Shown in pieces: positions 37,575 through 49,596 of a stretch of 64,000 nucleotides of DNA (positions are counted from its first letter, which is position 1; each line of letters opens with the position of its first letter). The translations under genes and the position numbers were made by a program. Origin of the DNA: Daldinia sp. FL1419 (taxonomy: Eukaryota > Ascomycota > Sordariomycetes > Xylariales > Hypoxylaceae); assembly GCA_025201765.1 (NCBI GenBank), contig MU623343.1:186001-250000 (forward strand), in the 5' to 3' direction. The notes under the pieces were generated by a model, which ran no database searches, was not told where the DNA came from, and was given only the letters and a program-made list of their open reading frames with translations.

Positions 37575-38701
37575 TCACCTGCCGGGTCGCTTGGGCCTTC
37601 GGAAACCCGTCTTGACCTCCGCTTCTGGGAATAGCTCGGACGTAACTGATTGTTCTGTAATCTCGCTCGGGTCCTCTAGCTCGAACTTCTTTTCGATATG
37701 GAGTCCCGCTTCTTTTGTAGCTACCTCAAGAACCGCACGCTTCATCAACGGGTACATCATTCGGAATTTGATGGCTTTGGTGCCCGCCGAGGCAGGACAG
37801 GTGTAGAAGAAGAGTATCACGTTCTTCTCATCTCCTCCGCTGGGCGGTGTAGCTTTGTATCGGAAGAACGTGAACCGAGGATCGGTTGCCGAAATGCTCT
37901 GGACAAGCTCGGGGATTGTAGAAGGCGAGGACGAGTCCTGGACTAACTCTACTACTTCTGTCTCGGGGTTGATTTTCTATTACATCCTAGTTAGTCCATA
38001 TTTCACAGCATTCCATAGTCAGAAACACTTACGAGCATCACTAGTCCGGTTCCTTCCTCACGGCCTAAAGCACTTAGAGCGACCAGCGCATCAGTAGCAA
38101 CAGGCATGTTCATGGTCTTGCTAAGATGGATCTCACGGACACCAGTGCCGGCACCGGCTTCGGCCTCTGCTCTTTTAACCTCACCCAGAGTCCTTTCTTC
38201 CTCGGTCAGGGGCGCCTCAAGCGCATTATGGCGGTCGTGCTTTTTGAAGCCCTCGGCACTCAGCTCTTCGGCCATGGTCGTGAAGATCGTCTCGCGGAAG
38301 TGATCCGATCCCAACTCACGCACCAACGTCAAACGCGTCGACGCGAACAGCATCTTCTGCCGTACCTTGGCCGTGTCGGGCACATAGGTGACGGCTATTA
38401 GGTATGGAGCGGTGTCATATCTACGGAGGATGACGTAAAGGGGTTGGTCGGGCTTGATATAGGGGGATAGCTTCGCAAGGTCGGTATCGAAGTCGCTCGA
38501 TAGGGAGGTCCGCGGAAGCGTAGCCGAAGGAGTAAGCGACTCTCCAGTGATAGTCACGAGTAGTCCGAACTGTGCCGGGTCGGCCACAAATTTGTTGAAC
38601 TGAGTGACGAGCTCCTGAGAGGCTGAGATTCATCATGGTAAGCTAGTCGTCTTTGGGTCAAGAATAGGGGGTGATATAATACCAGATATTCCAGACTGCA
38701 T
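37575..38701 (-). CDS. twf1: Twinfilin
   Basis: Three exons: complement(37575..37976, 38033..38622, 38683..38701), 336 residues. Twinfilin binds actin monomers and filament ends through two ADF-homology domains and regulates cortical actin turnover. Domain 1 starts with MQSGISASQELV and domain 2 with SKTMNMPVATDALVAL; the C-terminal segment with ILFFYTCP and IKFRMMYPLMKRAV contains the actin-binding helix signature, followed by a basic tail (TGFRRPKRPGR). The first exon is only 19 nt, ending within the seventh codon, and was found by joining phase 1 sites before SQELV; homologues also begin with a very short first exon. The length equals that of fungal twinfilins. Confidence 0.93.
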
Positions 38702-39177
38702 TTTGAGCTTGAATTGAGACTTCGGAGTCTCCTTTTTTCGAATAAACCTTTATAAGTCTAAATAATATAACCTCCGTCTATTAAAGACGATAGGTTTGTT
38801 ATGTACTCGGAGTAGTGTTGTTGGTAACACTACCTAACACAAGTAGCCCGTCTCGCAAGGTTTGAAGATAAATAGGTAGGTATAAAAGATGTTAGTTAGG
38901 TCCGGCGCGGCCTGAAAAGTTACAAGGATGCCCCTCCATCGGTCCATCGCTGCAACGGTGAGTGGTGCGGGGTGTGGGACTCGAGGGGCATTTGCATAAA
39001 ACTTCATGCACTAAAGAATATGCTACCCTATGCTGTTTCATAAAGATAGAGAAGGATTATCTAAGCTGATAGTTATCTCTACCTAGGTACCTAATAGTTA
39101 GGTACCTACTCATCACATTTCCAAGTCTTCTTCATTCCTAAAACTTTCTCCCAAAACAATAATTCTGGATCCCTTAC
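38702..39177. other. Twinfilin upstream region
   Basis: 476 bp between the twinfilin start and the stop of the next minus-strand gene. It contains a symmetrical pair of TACCTAGGTACCTA and TTAGGTACCTA words at 39082-39113. It should hold the twinfilin promoter and the 3' region of the DUF8021-like gene. Confidence 0.5.
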
Positions 39178-41064
39178 TCATCTTTCTGCCTCCTCGTCCG
39201 CCTCCGACCATGCGGATGTATAACCGTATGGCATCCATTTTATTACGCTCTCAATATGAGAAATTTGTCCGTCATCAATCTTGATCAACTGCGGAACCAT
39301 ATAAGTCCCAGGAACACGTCCTGATGGCGACAGTGGACCGGGACCGTTGGCAGGCTCATCGACCAGAACAACGGCCAACGCGACTCCTCTCTTACTGTCC
39401 GCAACTAGAATTCGCCGATCACGCACTGTAGTCGTAGTGTTCGTGAGGCCGTTTGGAGCCGGCCCCTTCCCATCCAACTGACTAGCACAAGTCAGATTTC
39501 CTTGACCAAGGTTGTCACGTCTTGTGCATCCTTCTGCAAATGGCACTCCCTTGCTTGAATGATTTTCAAGGCCATCGAAGTACGAATTTAATAACTCTGG
39601 CGTAATCTCACCGTTGGAGCCATATGCCTGGTATATGGGATCGAGGAGACTTGTGGTATCGCCCTCCCACTCGATCGGAAGCGGCGGACGCATAAGCGTC
39701 ACTGTTCCACCTCGGCTATCCGTAGACTCTGCACGCACAACGTTTGCTTCGATCTCCGTTATTTGACCATCGGCTACCTTGACGCGTAGCGAAAGCACGC
39801 CCGGGATACTGTGCTCCGTACTGAATCCCCAGTATCCAGCTGTCCCGCTTTCTAAATCAGATAAGACTGCTCCGTACTTGTCTGTCCAACTAATTGCTTC
39901 TAGTGTCTCCCATAGGCCATCTCCAAGCGCTACAAATTGGCCATTCTCCGAATAGCGTATCGCTTTTGCTAGGGGTAGACGCGTGTGGTCGTGTACTCTG
40001 ATCGACATGAGTATATCTCCTATAACATTCTCGAGACAGGCCAAGTCGCACGGGATCGGATAAGCGGTAAAGTTCGTACCGGGTCCGCTGAGATCTACTG
40101 GTGGGATATCGGGGAACGCCGCCCGCATGTTGTATGGAACTTCAGTCAAGGTCATCTCGATGCGATAGAGTTTCTCGCCACGCAAGCGGAACGCCTCCAT
40201 AGCCCTCAACGAGCGAGGCGTCTCAAAGTACCGCGGAATCGGCGAAGACGTGCCGTTAACGCTAGGCAATGATTTCACCGTGCCATTATGATCTAAAGTG
40301 GTGATGGCAAAGACGGCCTGGCGCTCCTCGTCTATTACTGGGAAGTGACGCTCTCGGATCCTCGTAACGAATCCAAGGAATCCAGTTTGGAATTGCTCCT
40401 CGCAAGTGAGAGAAGCGAATGCCGTATCGTTGGAGTGGCCATAAGGGTCGCCGGTCTTTACATTGGTCGTTTGAAGGCCGTCTTCCAGACGATTACATTC
40501 CTTATCGAAAAAGCTATAGTCGCCATTCGGGTCGTTTCCCTGCATACCAGTATAATATTTATTGGTTTGTGAGATTAACTCATCTCGAGAAATCCGTTCC
40601 TCGGGTGGGACAGCTTCGAACCAGACAGCTTCCGGCTGGCCTCGCTGCTCATAGAGCTCCGCGCCGCCTGAATCACGTGTGATTTGCGATTCGATTTCGC
40701 TTATCTTCCCATCCTCTTCTACCTTGAGACGAACAAGATAGATCGCACCGACACCATTCTCGGTAATTGTGGTGATCGTCGCAACCTGACCTGCCTCAGG
40801 ATCGGAGAAGGTGTGGTTATATTTCCCCAGTGATTCCACGATATGCCACTCTCCAGTACCGAACGGCAAAATCTGATCATTCTCTACGTATTTTACGTCC
40901 GGGGTAGTCGGCACGCTCGATGGATCATGGGCTACCAATGCGTAAAGGTAGTCGGAGATCAGGCCTTCTAAACAAGATCTCTCACAACGCTCAGCCAATG
41001 TTGTGGAACTGAGTGCCAACACTGCCAAGCCGACCCCGATGGCACTATGAATTGTAGTGATCAT
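39178..41064 (-). CDS. Secreted tandem DUF8021-like protein
   Basis: Single exon, 628 residues. A signal peptide ends near residue 24 (VLALSSTTLAERC). Two homologous halves follow. Half 1 starts at CLEGLISDYLYALVAHDPSS and half 2 near residue 345 at CLENVIGDILMSIRVHDHTR; each continues with a Y-x-E-N-(D/G)-Q motif, a G-x-G-x-W-x-x-x-E motif and an alternating strand pattern ending in ISEIES or ITEIEA. This pattern is that of the fungal NTF2-like DUF8021 domain, duplicated. The function is unknown to me; the cone-shaped NTF2-like fold often binds small hydrophobic ligands or acts as a cyclase or isomerase. Several N-x-[ST] sites fit secretion. No intron was needed. Confidence 0.78.
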   Translation of the reverse strand: MITTIHSAIGVGLAVLALSSTTLAERCERSCLEGLISDYLYALVAHDPSSVPTTPDVKYVENDQILPFGTGEWHIVESLGKYNHTFSDPEAGQVATITTITENGVGAIYLVRLKVEEDGKISEIESQITRDSGGAELYEQRGQPEAVWFEAVPPEERISRDELISQTNKYYTGMQGNDPNGDYSFFDKECNRLEDGLQTTNVKTGDPYGHSNDTAFASLTCEEQFQTGFLGFVTRIRERHFPVIDEERQAVFAITTLDHNGTVKSLPSVNGTSSPIPRYFETPRSLRAMEAFRLRGEKLYRIEMTLTEVPYNMRAAFPDIPPVDLSGPGTNFTAYPIPCDLACLENVIGDILMSIRVHDHTRLPLAKAIRYSENGQFVALGDGLWETLEAISWTDKYGAVLSDLESGTAGYWGFSTEHSIPGVLSLRVKVADGQITEIEANVVRAESTDSRGGTVTLMRPPLPIEWEGDTTSLLDPIYQAYGSNGEITPELLNSYFDGLENHSSKGVPFAEGCTRRDNLGQGNLTCASQLDGKGPAPNGLTNTTTTVRDRRILVADSKRGVALAVVLVDEPANGPGPLSPSGRVPGTYMVPQLIKIDDGQISHIESVIKWMPYGYTSAWSEADEEAER

Positions 41065-42394
41065 CGTTCACCTTTGTCGCCAGTCCCGCGCCAGCTTTAA
41101 TATTTTTCAACTTTTCACAATGGATCTTTTGGAGTCAGGTAGGAAATATTAATACAAAGCGCTTGCGGAAGCCTCTTTTAATATGGCAAGCATTCTCCGC
41201 AAATTTGAATGCCGGCAAAATTGACCCTCGTACCCTCGGCGCGGGGGGTCTAGTCCAATGTGTGATTGCTGATCTCTTAGATGACCGGGGTGGTAGTTAT
41301 TTTGCCTAACCTTAGACTACCTCATTCATAGGTAGGTAGCCTCACGTTCAAGAAATTCCCTATCCCAGTAGCTATATTAGGCTTAAGCTCTACGGATAAG
41401 ATCGCCTTATTAATTACACGTGGTGTTTGGTATCGTTGTATGGGATTTTGATGACTTTGTGAGACTTGAGGATATTGGCTTATACATTGATGAGTTAGAG
41501 AATATGAAAAGCGCATTTAATTAGTTTGACCGAACTACCCTGCCACTGGAGTATTGATAAACACGCATTGGTAATTACAGGTCTCTAACTACATGACGAC
41601 CCAGCGATCATCGAGAATGTACTCAAAGAGGGCTAGCAGGCGGCTGTAAGAGGCTCTTGAGGGACGGACATAAGTGTACTATAGTGCTAACCTCGAATTT
41701 GCAAACACGAGATTCCATTTTTTGGGCTATTTTATCTCGATAATTTGGTTACTTCAGCATCCAGAGCCTTCTCGTCATGGCGAGTTACAACGGGATACGT
41801 AGCGAGTTGGGCGCTAATGCTACTTCCACCCTTCAGCGTATTACTGCATATTACATGGGCAGCAAAGGGGGTAAGGGTGTTTTTTTTTCCTCCTTGCTGA
41901 CTCCGGGGTTCTAGTTTTAGTAGTACTACTTAGGCCTGCGTTTAATCCACGTACTCAAAAGTGTTCGAGAATAATTCCCAGCTTGAGAAGCATGGAAAAA
42001 GGGAAGGACGTTGACGGTTCTTCTAAGCGTATTGGCTTCTACCGACACCTTCCGACCCGAGCCGATGATACAACTGGCCCGTGGGTTCTTGGCGGAGCTC
42101 CGTGCTCCTTTAGACCCCGACCGGTTGGCCGATTCTTATTTCGTTTAAGAAATAGTTGGAGAAATGTTGGACCTTATTCTGGCTGTCTGGGCAATTAGTT
42201 ACATAATTTACGTGAAAACATAAATTTCCCCTTGGCTAGGGCCGGAACTGGGAAATGACACGTTGGAGGATTGGCACAGTCAGACTTGGGGAAAATGCAT
42301 TCTTGCAGGCGTTTTTGATTTTGCCGTCTTTTTGCAAAATCCAAGTGCATTCCAATCTGCTTCCCGCGTCTGGTTACGCAGGTCGTGTATTATA
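41065..42394. other. Divergent intergenic region
   Basis: About 1.3 kb between divergent genes (DUF8021-like and GH47). A frame at 41983-42198 shows no similarity to anything I know. A T8 run sits at about 41880. The region must contain both promoters. Confidence 0.5.
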
Positions 42395-44323
42395 ATGCAT
42401 CGCCAAGTCCGCAAGCATAGACGTGCCTTACTCCTTCTTACTAGCGCTCTTGTAATATGGTGGATGCTGTCGGCGTCTTTTTCGGGCTTGTGGATCTCCG
42501 AGTTCACCAGGCTCGAACGGCATATGAACGGTGATGCAAACTCTCCTCCGATCGCGTTGAAGAGAAGTAGCTTCGATTGGAGTACCGTTCCGTTTCGTTT
42601 CCCCCCAGAGGAAATCACTCCTTTACCGGCGGGAAAACCTCGACGTCTCCCTGTTCAGGCTCCGTTTCATTCCGAGACATCTGCTGATAAGCAGACTCGA
42701 GAGGCAAGGCGTCTCGAAGTGAAGAAAGTCTTCCTCGAAGATTGGGCAGCATATAAGAAATATGCATGGATGAAAGATGCCTTGAAGCCGATTTCTGGGG
42801 ACTTCCGGGATCAATTCAGCGGATGGGCGGCAACCTTGGTTGACTCGCTTGATACCATATGGATCATGGGCTTGAGAGAGGAATTCGATGAGGCGGTCGA
42901 TGCGGTCTCCAAGATTGACTTCGGTCGATCAAGTTCACCTAGAGTCAATACCTTCGAAACGAATATTCGTTACCTGGGAGGCCTACTCGCAACGTACGAC
43001 CTTAGCAAGCGAGATGTTCTGCGTGCCAAGGCGATCGAACTTGGAGATTTGATTTACGTGGCTTTCAACACGGAAAATCGAATGCCTGTAGATTTCATCG
43101 ACTTCCAAGCTGCCAAAACAGGGAAGCCCCTCTCTGTTGAGTACTCTGTCGTCTCGGCCTCTCCGGGGACCTTGTCGTTGGAGCTGACGCGACTCTCGCA
43201 GCTCACAGGGGACCCAAAGTATTATGACGCAGCTTCGAGGGTGATGGATGTATTCTATCATGGCCAAAACCAAACTTTGATACCAGGCTTATGGCCCACA
43301 TATGTTTCCATGAAGTCACAGGATGTCGTGACAGGAAATTCGTACACTCTTGCCGGGTGTGCTGACAGTTTGTACGAGTATCTTCCCAAAGAGTATGCCC
43401 TCCTTGGAGGGATGGAGCCGAAATACGAGTTGATGTCTAAAGGGTTCTTAGAGGCCGCTAAGAATAACTTGCTCTTTAGACCCATGGTACCTAACAACGT
43501 GCAGATGCTTATTGCTAGTAGTGCTAGTGTCTCCGCCACAGGCGAGGTCACATTGGACGAAGAAACCGAGCATCTTGGTTGTTATCTTGGCGGGGTTTAT
43601 GCGCTGAGCGGGAAGCTCTTTGATAACCCGGAGTACATAAAAACTGGCGCAAAACTAACGCTTGGTTGCGTGTTTGGATATCATTCGTTCCCGACGGGGA
43701 TGATGCCCGAGCGACTGAATATGGTAGCTTGCAAGTCTCCTGAGGATTGCGAATGGGACGAGAAACGATTTGATGAGGAGAAGCAGAAACGACGAGAGTG
43801 TAAGTTGGTACACGAGATCCTTAGCTATTTATTCCTTCGTAGTTTCCGAAATAGGCACCTTGATATGTCCTCTGGCTCCTTGACTGACAGTGCTGATTTC
43901 CAATCATATAGGGAAGGATCATCTTCCTCTTGGGTTCACCACCGCTAAAGACCCACGGTATATCCTTAGGCCCGAGGCGATTGAGAGCGTGTTCATCATG
44001 TATCGTATTACGGGAAACACGGTTTGGCAAGACATGGGATGGGATATGTTCACGGCCATTGCCAATGGAACCAAGACAGACCGAGGTACTCACGCAGCTA
44101 TAAAGGATGTGACTCGCAAGGTAGATGATCTTCCGAAAGAGGATTACATGGAAGTAAGTTCGATCATACGTGTTTTTATGACCACGCTGACGTTTGAACG
44201 CAGAGCTTTTGGTTAGCGGAGACTTTGAAATACTTTTACTTGCTCTTCTCGACCCCAGACGTTATTAGTCTTGACAACTACGTGCTGAATACCGAAGCAC
44301 ATCCTTTCCTCAGGCCTAAATAA
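42395..44323 (+). CDS. GH47 class I alpha-1,2-mannosidase
   Basis: Three exons: 42395..43799, 43912..44153, 44204..44323, 588 residues. GH47 enzymes trim alpha-1,2-linked mannose from N-glycans in the ER or Golgi, with calcium as cofactor. The start at 42395 gives a type II anchor: basic MHRQVRKHRR, then a hydrophobic helix (about 11-30) and a stem. The catalytic domain runs from about 100 to the end: FLEDWAAYKKYAW, the conserved SLDTIWIMGL, FETNIRYLGGLL, EETEHLGCYLGG, LRPEAIESVFIMYRITG (catalytic Glu), and the C-terminal TEAH calcium motif at residues 579-582. The in-frame extension upstream to 42263 lacks homology and would bury the anchor. ER versus Golgi subtype cannot be told. Confidence 0.92.
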
Positions 44324-45039
44324 CCGGGTCATCTTGTCCTGTGTCCCCTTTTCTTATATCATGTGTAAATAGGTTGGTTATACGTTTAAATATTTCCCCG
44401 CAACGCTCTCCCGCAAATTCCGTTAACGTGGTGTAGTACGTAGCAGTAATGATTCAAACCCAACTGTATTATAGATATTAATCTGGAGAAACTGTTTCCT
44501 ATCATCTCCTGCGATTCATTGGGTTCATAGCATAGAATTCGCAAGATATAGAGTTATTTCCGCGCACTGTCCGTAGACTTGGGTAGGATACGAGAAGCTA
44601 TACCCAATCCTCGAAAAGGGTCTAGCATTCAGGTACGATATCGGATTTATGACGAGATCATTATAGGTTATTCTGCGGAGCTTTTAAACCAGCCCTCAAT
44701 AGTCTTCTAAAGACAATATTTCGAAGCACTAAAGCGATGAGTAGATGATTAATAAGACCGAAGCTATATCTTATTGCAGCTAAGTGTCCGGATGATACTC
44801 CTCATGTCTCCAGCTTCATCCTTGGCCTTGAACCGGCATTCTCCGCAAACTCCACACGGTCTCCAAATTCCAAGCATCCCGAAGTCACATCGTGACCTTG
44901 TGTCGGGACATGATTACGAATATTAGACCGAAGAGCCAATTGACTATCATATAAATACTATAGATGACTACGATGCAATTGTTAGCGACTCGGAACTGGG
45001 GCTCGTCTTGGAGGAACCTCATCAACATCTCAGGACACG
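44324..45039. other. Intergenic, nothing recognised
   Basis: 716 bp between GH47 and GH32 genes on the same strand, AT-rich. It should carry the GH32 promoter. No supported coding frame was found. Confidence 0.55.
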
Positions 45040-46956
45040 ATGAAGCCTACACCGGCTGTGTTGGCGGGGGCCCTTGCCGCAAGGCAAGACATTGACTACA
45101 ATGCAGCCCCGCCGAACTTGTCAACTCTCGCAAACTCGAGCCTCTTCGAAACATGGAGACCTAAAGCTCACGTTCTTCCTCCGTCTGGGCAGATAGGCGA
45201 CCCCTGTATGCATTACACCGACACCGATACCGGACTATTTCACGTCGGCTGGCTGCATAATGGCGCGGCTGGTGCTACGACAGATGATCTCATTACATAT
45301 CGCGACGCGAACCCAAACGGACAACCTTTCATCGTGGCAGGAGGGAAGAACGACCCAATTGCAGTATTTGATGGGTCGATTATTCCTAGCGGTATCGACG
45401 GCAAGCCTACTCTTCTGTACACGTCTGTTAGCTACCTACCGATTCAGTGGACTATCCCCTATACGCGGGGAAGCGAAACGCAATCGCTAGCAATATCCCA
45501 TGATGGAGGTCGTAACTTCACGAAACTTGACCAAGGACCGGTCATTCCGTCACCACCTTTCGCGGTCAACGTAACGGGCTTCCGTGACCCTTTCGTGTTC
45601 CAAAACAACCAACTCGATACCAAACTTGGAAGCGCTCCTGGAACTTGGTACGTTGTTATCTCCGGAGGCGTCCACGGGGAAGGACCTAGTCAATTCCTCT
45701 ATCGACAGCACGATCCAGAGTTCCAGTACTGGGAAGAATTGGGACAATGGTGGCATGAGCCAGCTAACACGACCTGGGGTAACGGCGATTGGGCCGGTCG
45801 TTGGGGCTTCAACTTCGAAGTTTCTAATATCTTTAGCTTAGACGAGCAAGGATACAATGCCGAAGGCGAGATATTCACGACTTTGGGTGCCGAATGGTCA
45901 CTAGATCCAATCGTCCCGCAGGTCTCCGATTTCCGTGAGATGCTTTGGGCGGCTGGGAATATCTCCCGCGAAGATGGCACGGTCAAGTTTCGACCGACTA
46001 TGGCTGGAAAGCTCGATTGGGGGACTTCTGCGTACGCCGCCGCTGGTAAGGAGTTGCCCGCAACTTCGAAAGCCTCACAGAAAAGCGGCGCTCCCGACCG
46101 GTTCATATCTTATTTATGGCTGACCGGTGATTTCTACGGCACTTTAGACTTTCCGACTGACCAGCAGAATTGGACCGGTGCGCTGCTATTCCCGCGTGAG
46201 TTCAGCGTTGGAAAGATCAGCAACGTCGTCGATAACGAACTTGCACGTGAAACTGGATCATGGCGAGTGGCTAGCAACGATTCCGGTGTCGTTGAGCTCA
46301 CGACCTTAAAGCAAGAGATTGCTCGTGAAGCACTAGCCGCACTAACCAGTGGCGAACCTGTCACCGAACCAGGACGGACCTTGGACTCGCCAGGTACCAT
46401 AGCGTTCCAAAACGTCCCTGAAAGCAAATTCTACGTGATTACCGCGTCGCTTTCTTTCCCAAAGGCGTGTCGCGAGAGCGACTTACGAGCCGGCTTCCAG
46501 ATCCTATCCTCCGAATACGAGAGCACTACGATTTACTACCAGTTTTCCAATGAGTCTATCGTCGTCGACCGTAGCAATTCTAGCGCCGCGGCAAAGACGA
46601 CGAGTGGGATCGATTCTCGTAACGAGGCAGGTCGGCTGCGTCTATTTGACTTGGTGAAGGATGGTCTACAGGAGATAGAAAGTCTCGACCTGACCATAGT
46701 AGTTGATAACTCCATCGTCGAAGTACATGCCAACGGGAGATTCGCGCTAAGCACTTGGGCTCGGTAAGTCGCCTTTGATCCATACTTTGAACGTATGTTC
46801 TAACCGGATAGATCTTGGTATGCCGCTTCGCGGGAAATCCGATTCTTTCACGACGGTAGTGGGAAGGTGGTCTTTGGAGACGTGACCGTCCACGAGGGGC
46901 TATACGATGCTTGGCCGGCTCGAAAGGGCAAGCAATATAGCAGTAGAGGGGGGTGA
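45040..46956 (+). CDS. GH32 beta-fructofuranosidase-type hydrolase
   Basis: Two exons: 45040..46763 and 46812..46956, 622 residues. GH32 enzymes hydrolyse fructosyl bonds in sucrose, inulin or levan. The five-blade propeller begins near residue 40 with WRPKAHVLPPSGQIGDPC, where Asp54 occupies the nucleophile site (the usual NDPN is GDPC). The RDP motif (GFRDPF, Asp183) and the acid/base Glu260 in NFEVSN follow in order, and a C-terminal beta-sandwich occupies about 400-622 (STWARSWYAASREIRFF across the intron). The signal peptide is weak (MKPTPAVLAGALAARQ), so the true start could lie in a missed upstream exon. This GDPC and FEVSN subtype is seen in a branch of fungal invertase-like proteins; the substrate is not predictable. 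Confidence 0.87.
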
Positions 46957-47793
46957 TATCTCAGTATGTTGATGCCTGGAAGGCAGCTAAGTTAATAATA
47001 TTCATCCCAAGAATATTCGATCGATTTGGTTTCATGATTTAATTGCGGGCCGTAGTGGATTGGCAATGGGTTGGCATGTTCACTCATTGATAGAAACATG
47101 GATTGACTGAGCGAGCATTGAACATATTCACGATATAAGCGATTTATTGTGAGCATAGCATGACATCTGGAATAGGAATAAAGTAACACCACGGCGATCT
47201 ATGGTAAGGGTTGAGATCCATCGTCTACCTACCTACCTACCTCACAGCTATCTAGGTTAGGTAGGTAGTTAGCTAGTTCGATACATGATTACTCCATAAG
47301 AACGTTCGTATATAAACAAATAATCCTTGAAGCGTAAGAACCCTAAAAAAATAACAGAATTGTATGTTGTCGAAAAGAACGAGGAGAGGTAGGAGAGGTA
47401 GGCGATGATACGCTGCGCCACGATATCCCGGAAAGGTTTCATCGAACATATCACTAATACCAGTCTGGTACCCAATCAGCCGATTGGTCAAGCGTGTCTC
47501 CCACCAATTCTTTTCTATTATTGAACCAATCAACCTCACGATAATCTCGGTGCCTTGAGCGATCGGCACTCCGCCGACAGCCCTCCAAAGCCAAGACCGC
47601 GTGGGTTTTGGAGCCAACCTGTACTTCCTGTCGTATTTTATTTTTATACTTACGGGTACCTTTTTTTTCGTTTCTCCCCTTTTTAATCGTCAGGCCGCTT
47701 TCTCAACTTAAACCGGATTAACCTGCATGTAGGTTCCCAAGGCAGCAGCATAAACAGCTCTGGATCATTTTCGCTTTCGTAAAACATTCAAAA
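46957..47793. other. Intergenic, GTAGGT repeats
   Basis: 837 bp with no supported gene. A (CTAC)4 array at about 47225-47241 faces a TTAGGTAGGTAG array at 47254-47269, making an imperfect inverted repeat that could fold back. A T-rich, TATA-less stretch precedes the next start at 47794. Confidence 0.5.
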
Positions 47794-48639
47794 ATGGAGC
47801 GGCCTCCCTCTGCAACCACTTCCAAAATATCCGTCACTGGCAGACGAGACTACGGAATGAAATTCATTGCAGATATGGATGACCTCGCTGGAAGTACTAC
47901 CAATGTTGGTTCTCATGGCCAGCCACCCGTGAATGAATCTTACGAGACGGTCAAGGCATACGAAGGTCTTCCGTATTGGGAGAGACAACCCGAAGCTACG
48001 AATGGCAGGCATGAGCCCAAGCGTGAGGAGGAGGAGGAAGAGCAAGATGAAGGCTGCCATCCGTTCTGGACGGCTTGGTGGGATATGCTTAGAGGAATAG
48101 GATTGATCATTGCCGGCACGCTAAGGATTCCTTTTGTTATCGGTCACGGCTTTGCGAAGGCGCTGCATTTCACCCCAACCCTATATAATGACGAAACCGT
48201 CCGGAAGTGGCCTGTTATCACCGGCTTCCCGTCAGGAATTGTTGCTGCAGTCCAGGTAAGAATTTATGATATATTCGTCCCGCCTATGGGTTCTAACCTC
48301 CGTCACTATAATAGTACTTCCTATACGGACTTCTTGACGGTTGCACGGACTGGTTCGTGTTGCCGTACAAGTGTGCCAGGAAATACGGCTTCCTAGGATT
48401 CTTCAAGGGGATTATCCACGGACTACTTAGTATAATATTCAAGATATCCGCCGGTAAGTCTAACCCCGGCTCCTTCTCGTCCCCTACGTTATCCAGCCAC
48501 GGCGTCTAATCTATCGGGTATAGGCACCATAGGATTAGCAACACATCCGTTCTTTGGCATGTATAAGGAGGTGGCGAAATTTAAAGTGGAATTCAAACGT
48601 GAGCGCCAGCCGCAACGAGATGTCGAGTCGCTAATATAG
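47794..48639 (+). CDS. Small hydrophobic protein, glycosyltransferase-tail-like
   Basis: Three exons: 47794..48255, 48315..48453, 48524..48639, 238 residues. Residues 1-90 are polar, with an acidic run of seven Glu and nearby Asp (about residues 75-87); the rest is made of amphipathic or hydrophobic segments: FWTAWWDMLRGIGLIIAG, YFLYGLLDGCTDWF, GFFKGIIHGLLSIIFKISAG and HPFFGMYKEV. The block LxGLxDG, GFxKGxxxG, then a Pro/Gly segment ending in MYKEV resembles the C-terminal tail of fungal sterol-glucosyltransferase-like (GT1/GT28) proteins, but no catalytic domain is present. It is either a stand-alone relative of that tail or a membrane-associated protein. I propose no function. Confidence 0.7.
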
Positions 48640-49596
48640 CGGCTCGACTCAACCTTAACTCGCTAATGGGCCTAACTGTCCCTCCAGGAATCCCCTTCAA
48701 CTCCGGTCAACGAATTCAGAAAAGCCCCGTTTAGGCGGTCATTACGCCTTCCAACTCGAACTTGGGATGAGAGCCCTTATAGTTAGGTAGCTAATTGACG
48801 GGGCTCGAGGCTGGTGGCTGGACGAAATCACGAAGGACGATCGGTTATTGTTCATGAAAGCATATTTTTGGGTTAATTCCTTTGGGAGTTTCATGGGGGA
48901 TATCGGCGTACGGGCGGCCTGGATCAAGGGGCCTTCTTTACTTTGTCTTAGAATCGGTAACACTGGTTGGTAATCGTGTAATACTATGAGCGTATCAAGA
49001 AAGCACTTGGCCCCAGGTAATGCCTGTCTTTTAATAGATGTATATTGCAAATACGTAGGTATGCACCCGACTTTCTACATTCAACGTAACTGCAATAGGT
49101 AAAGAGATTGGGTAGCTGTTAGGTATATTAATGAATCATGAAGAATCCGGGGGCGTTGTAGCATCGTTTCCTAGACCCCAAACCTCGGATAAGTAGAAGT
49201 TGATCCCTTGATATGTGTATAAAATGGAAAGGTGTAAGGGGGCATTATAGAACGAAGGTTGATCTGAATGGTAGATGTGACGCACCTAAAACCATATTGT
49301 ATAATATCATGTCTTCCAATCCAGCAGATGTTTATATTGAGCATAACTATTTTCCATTCCCGCCATCTCTGTTACAACCAAGTGGTCTCCGCAAGTCGTA
49401 TTGGAGGGTAACAGATGACGCAATTTTGGGGTGATATTGCTCATTTCTCCAACTTGTATACTTCACATCACGATCAAGATAATCGTAAGAGGTACCTAAT
49501 GATGCGATCACAAAAGAATAATAATATTATTGCGCAAGTGCACGAGTAAGCGAATCCAACCAAGGGGCTCTACTTCCAGGAAACTACATCTTAAAT
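48640..49596. other. Intergenic, nothing recognised
   Basis: About 960 bp between two plus-strand genes, with only short frames (a 102-codon one on the minus strand at 48742-49050 and a 73-codon one on the plus strand at 49213-49434), neither with similarity I recognise. It should contain the dioxygenase promoter. Confidence 0.5.
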
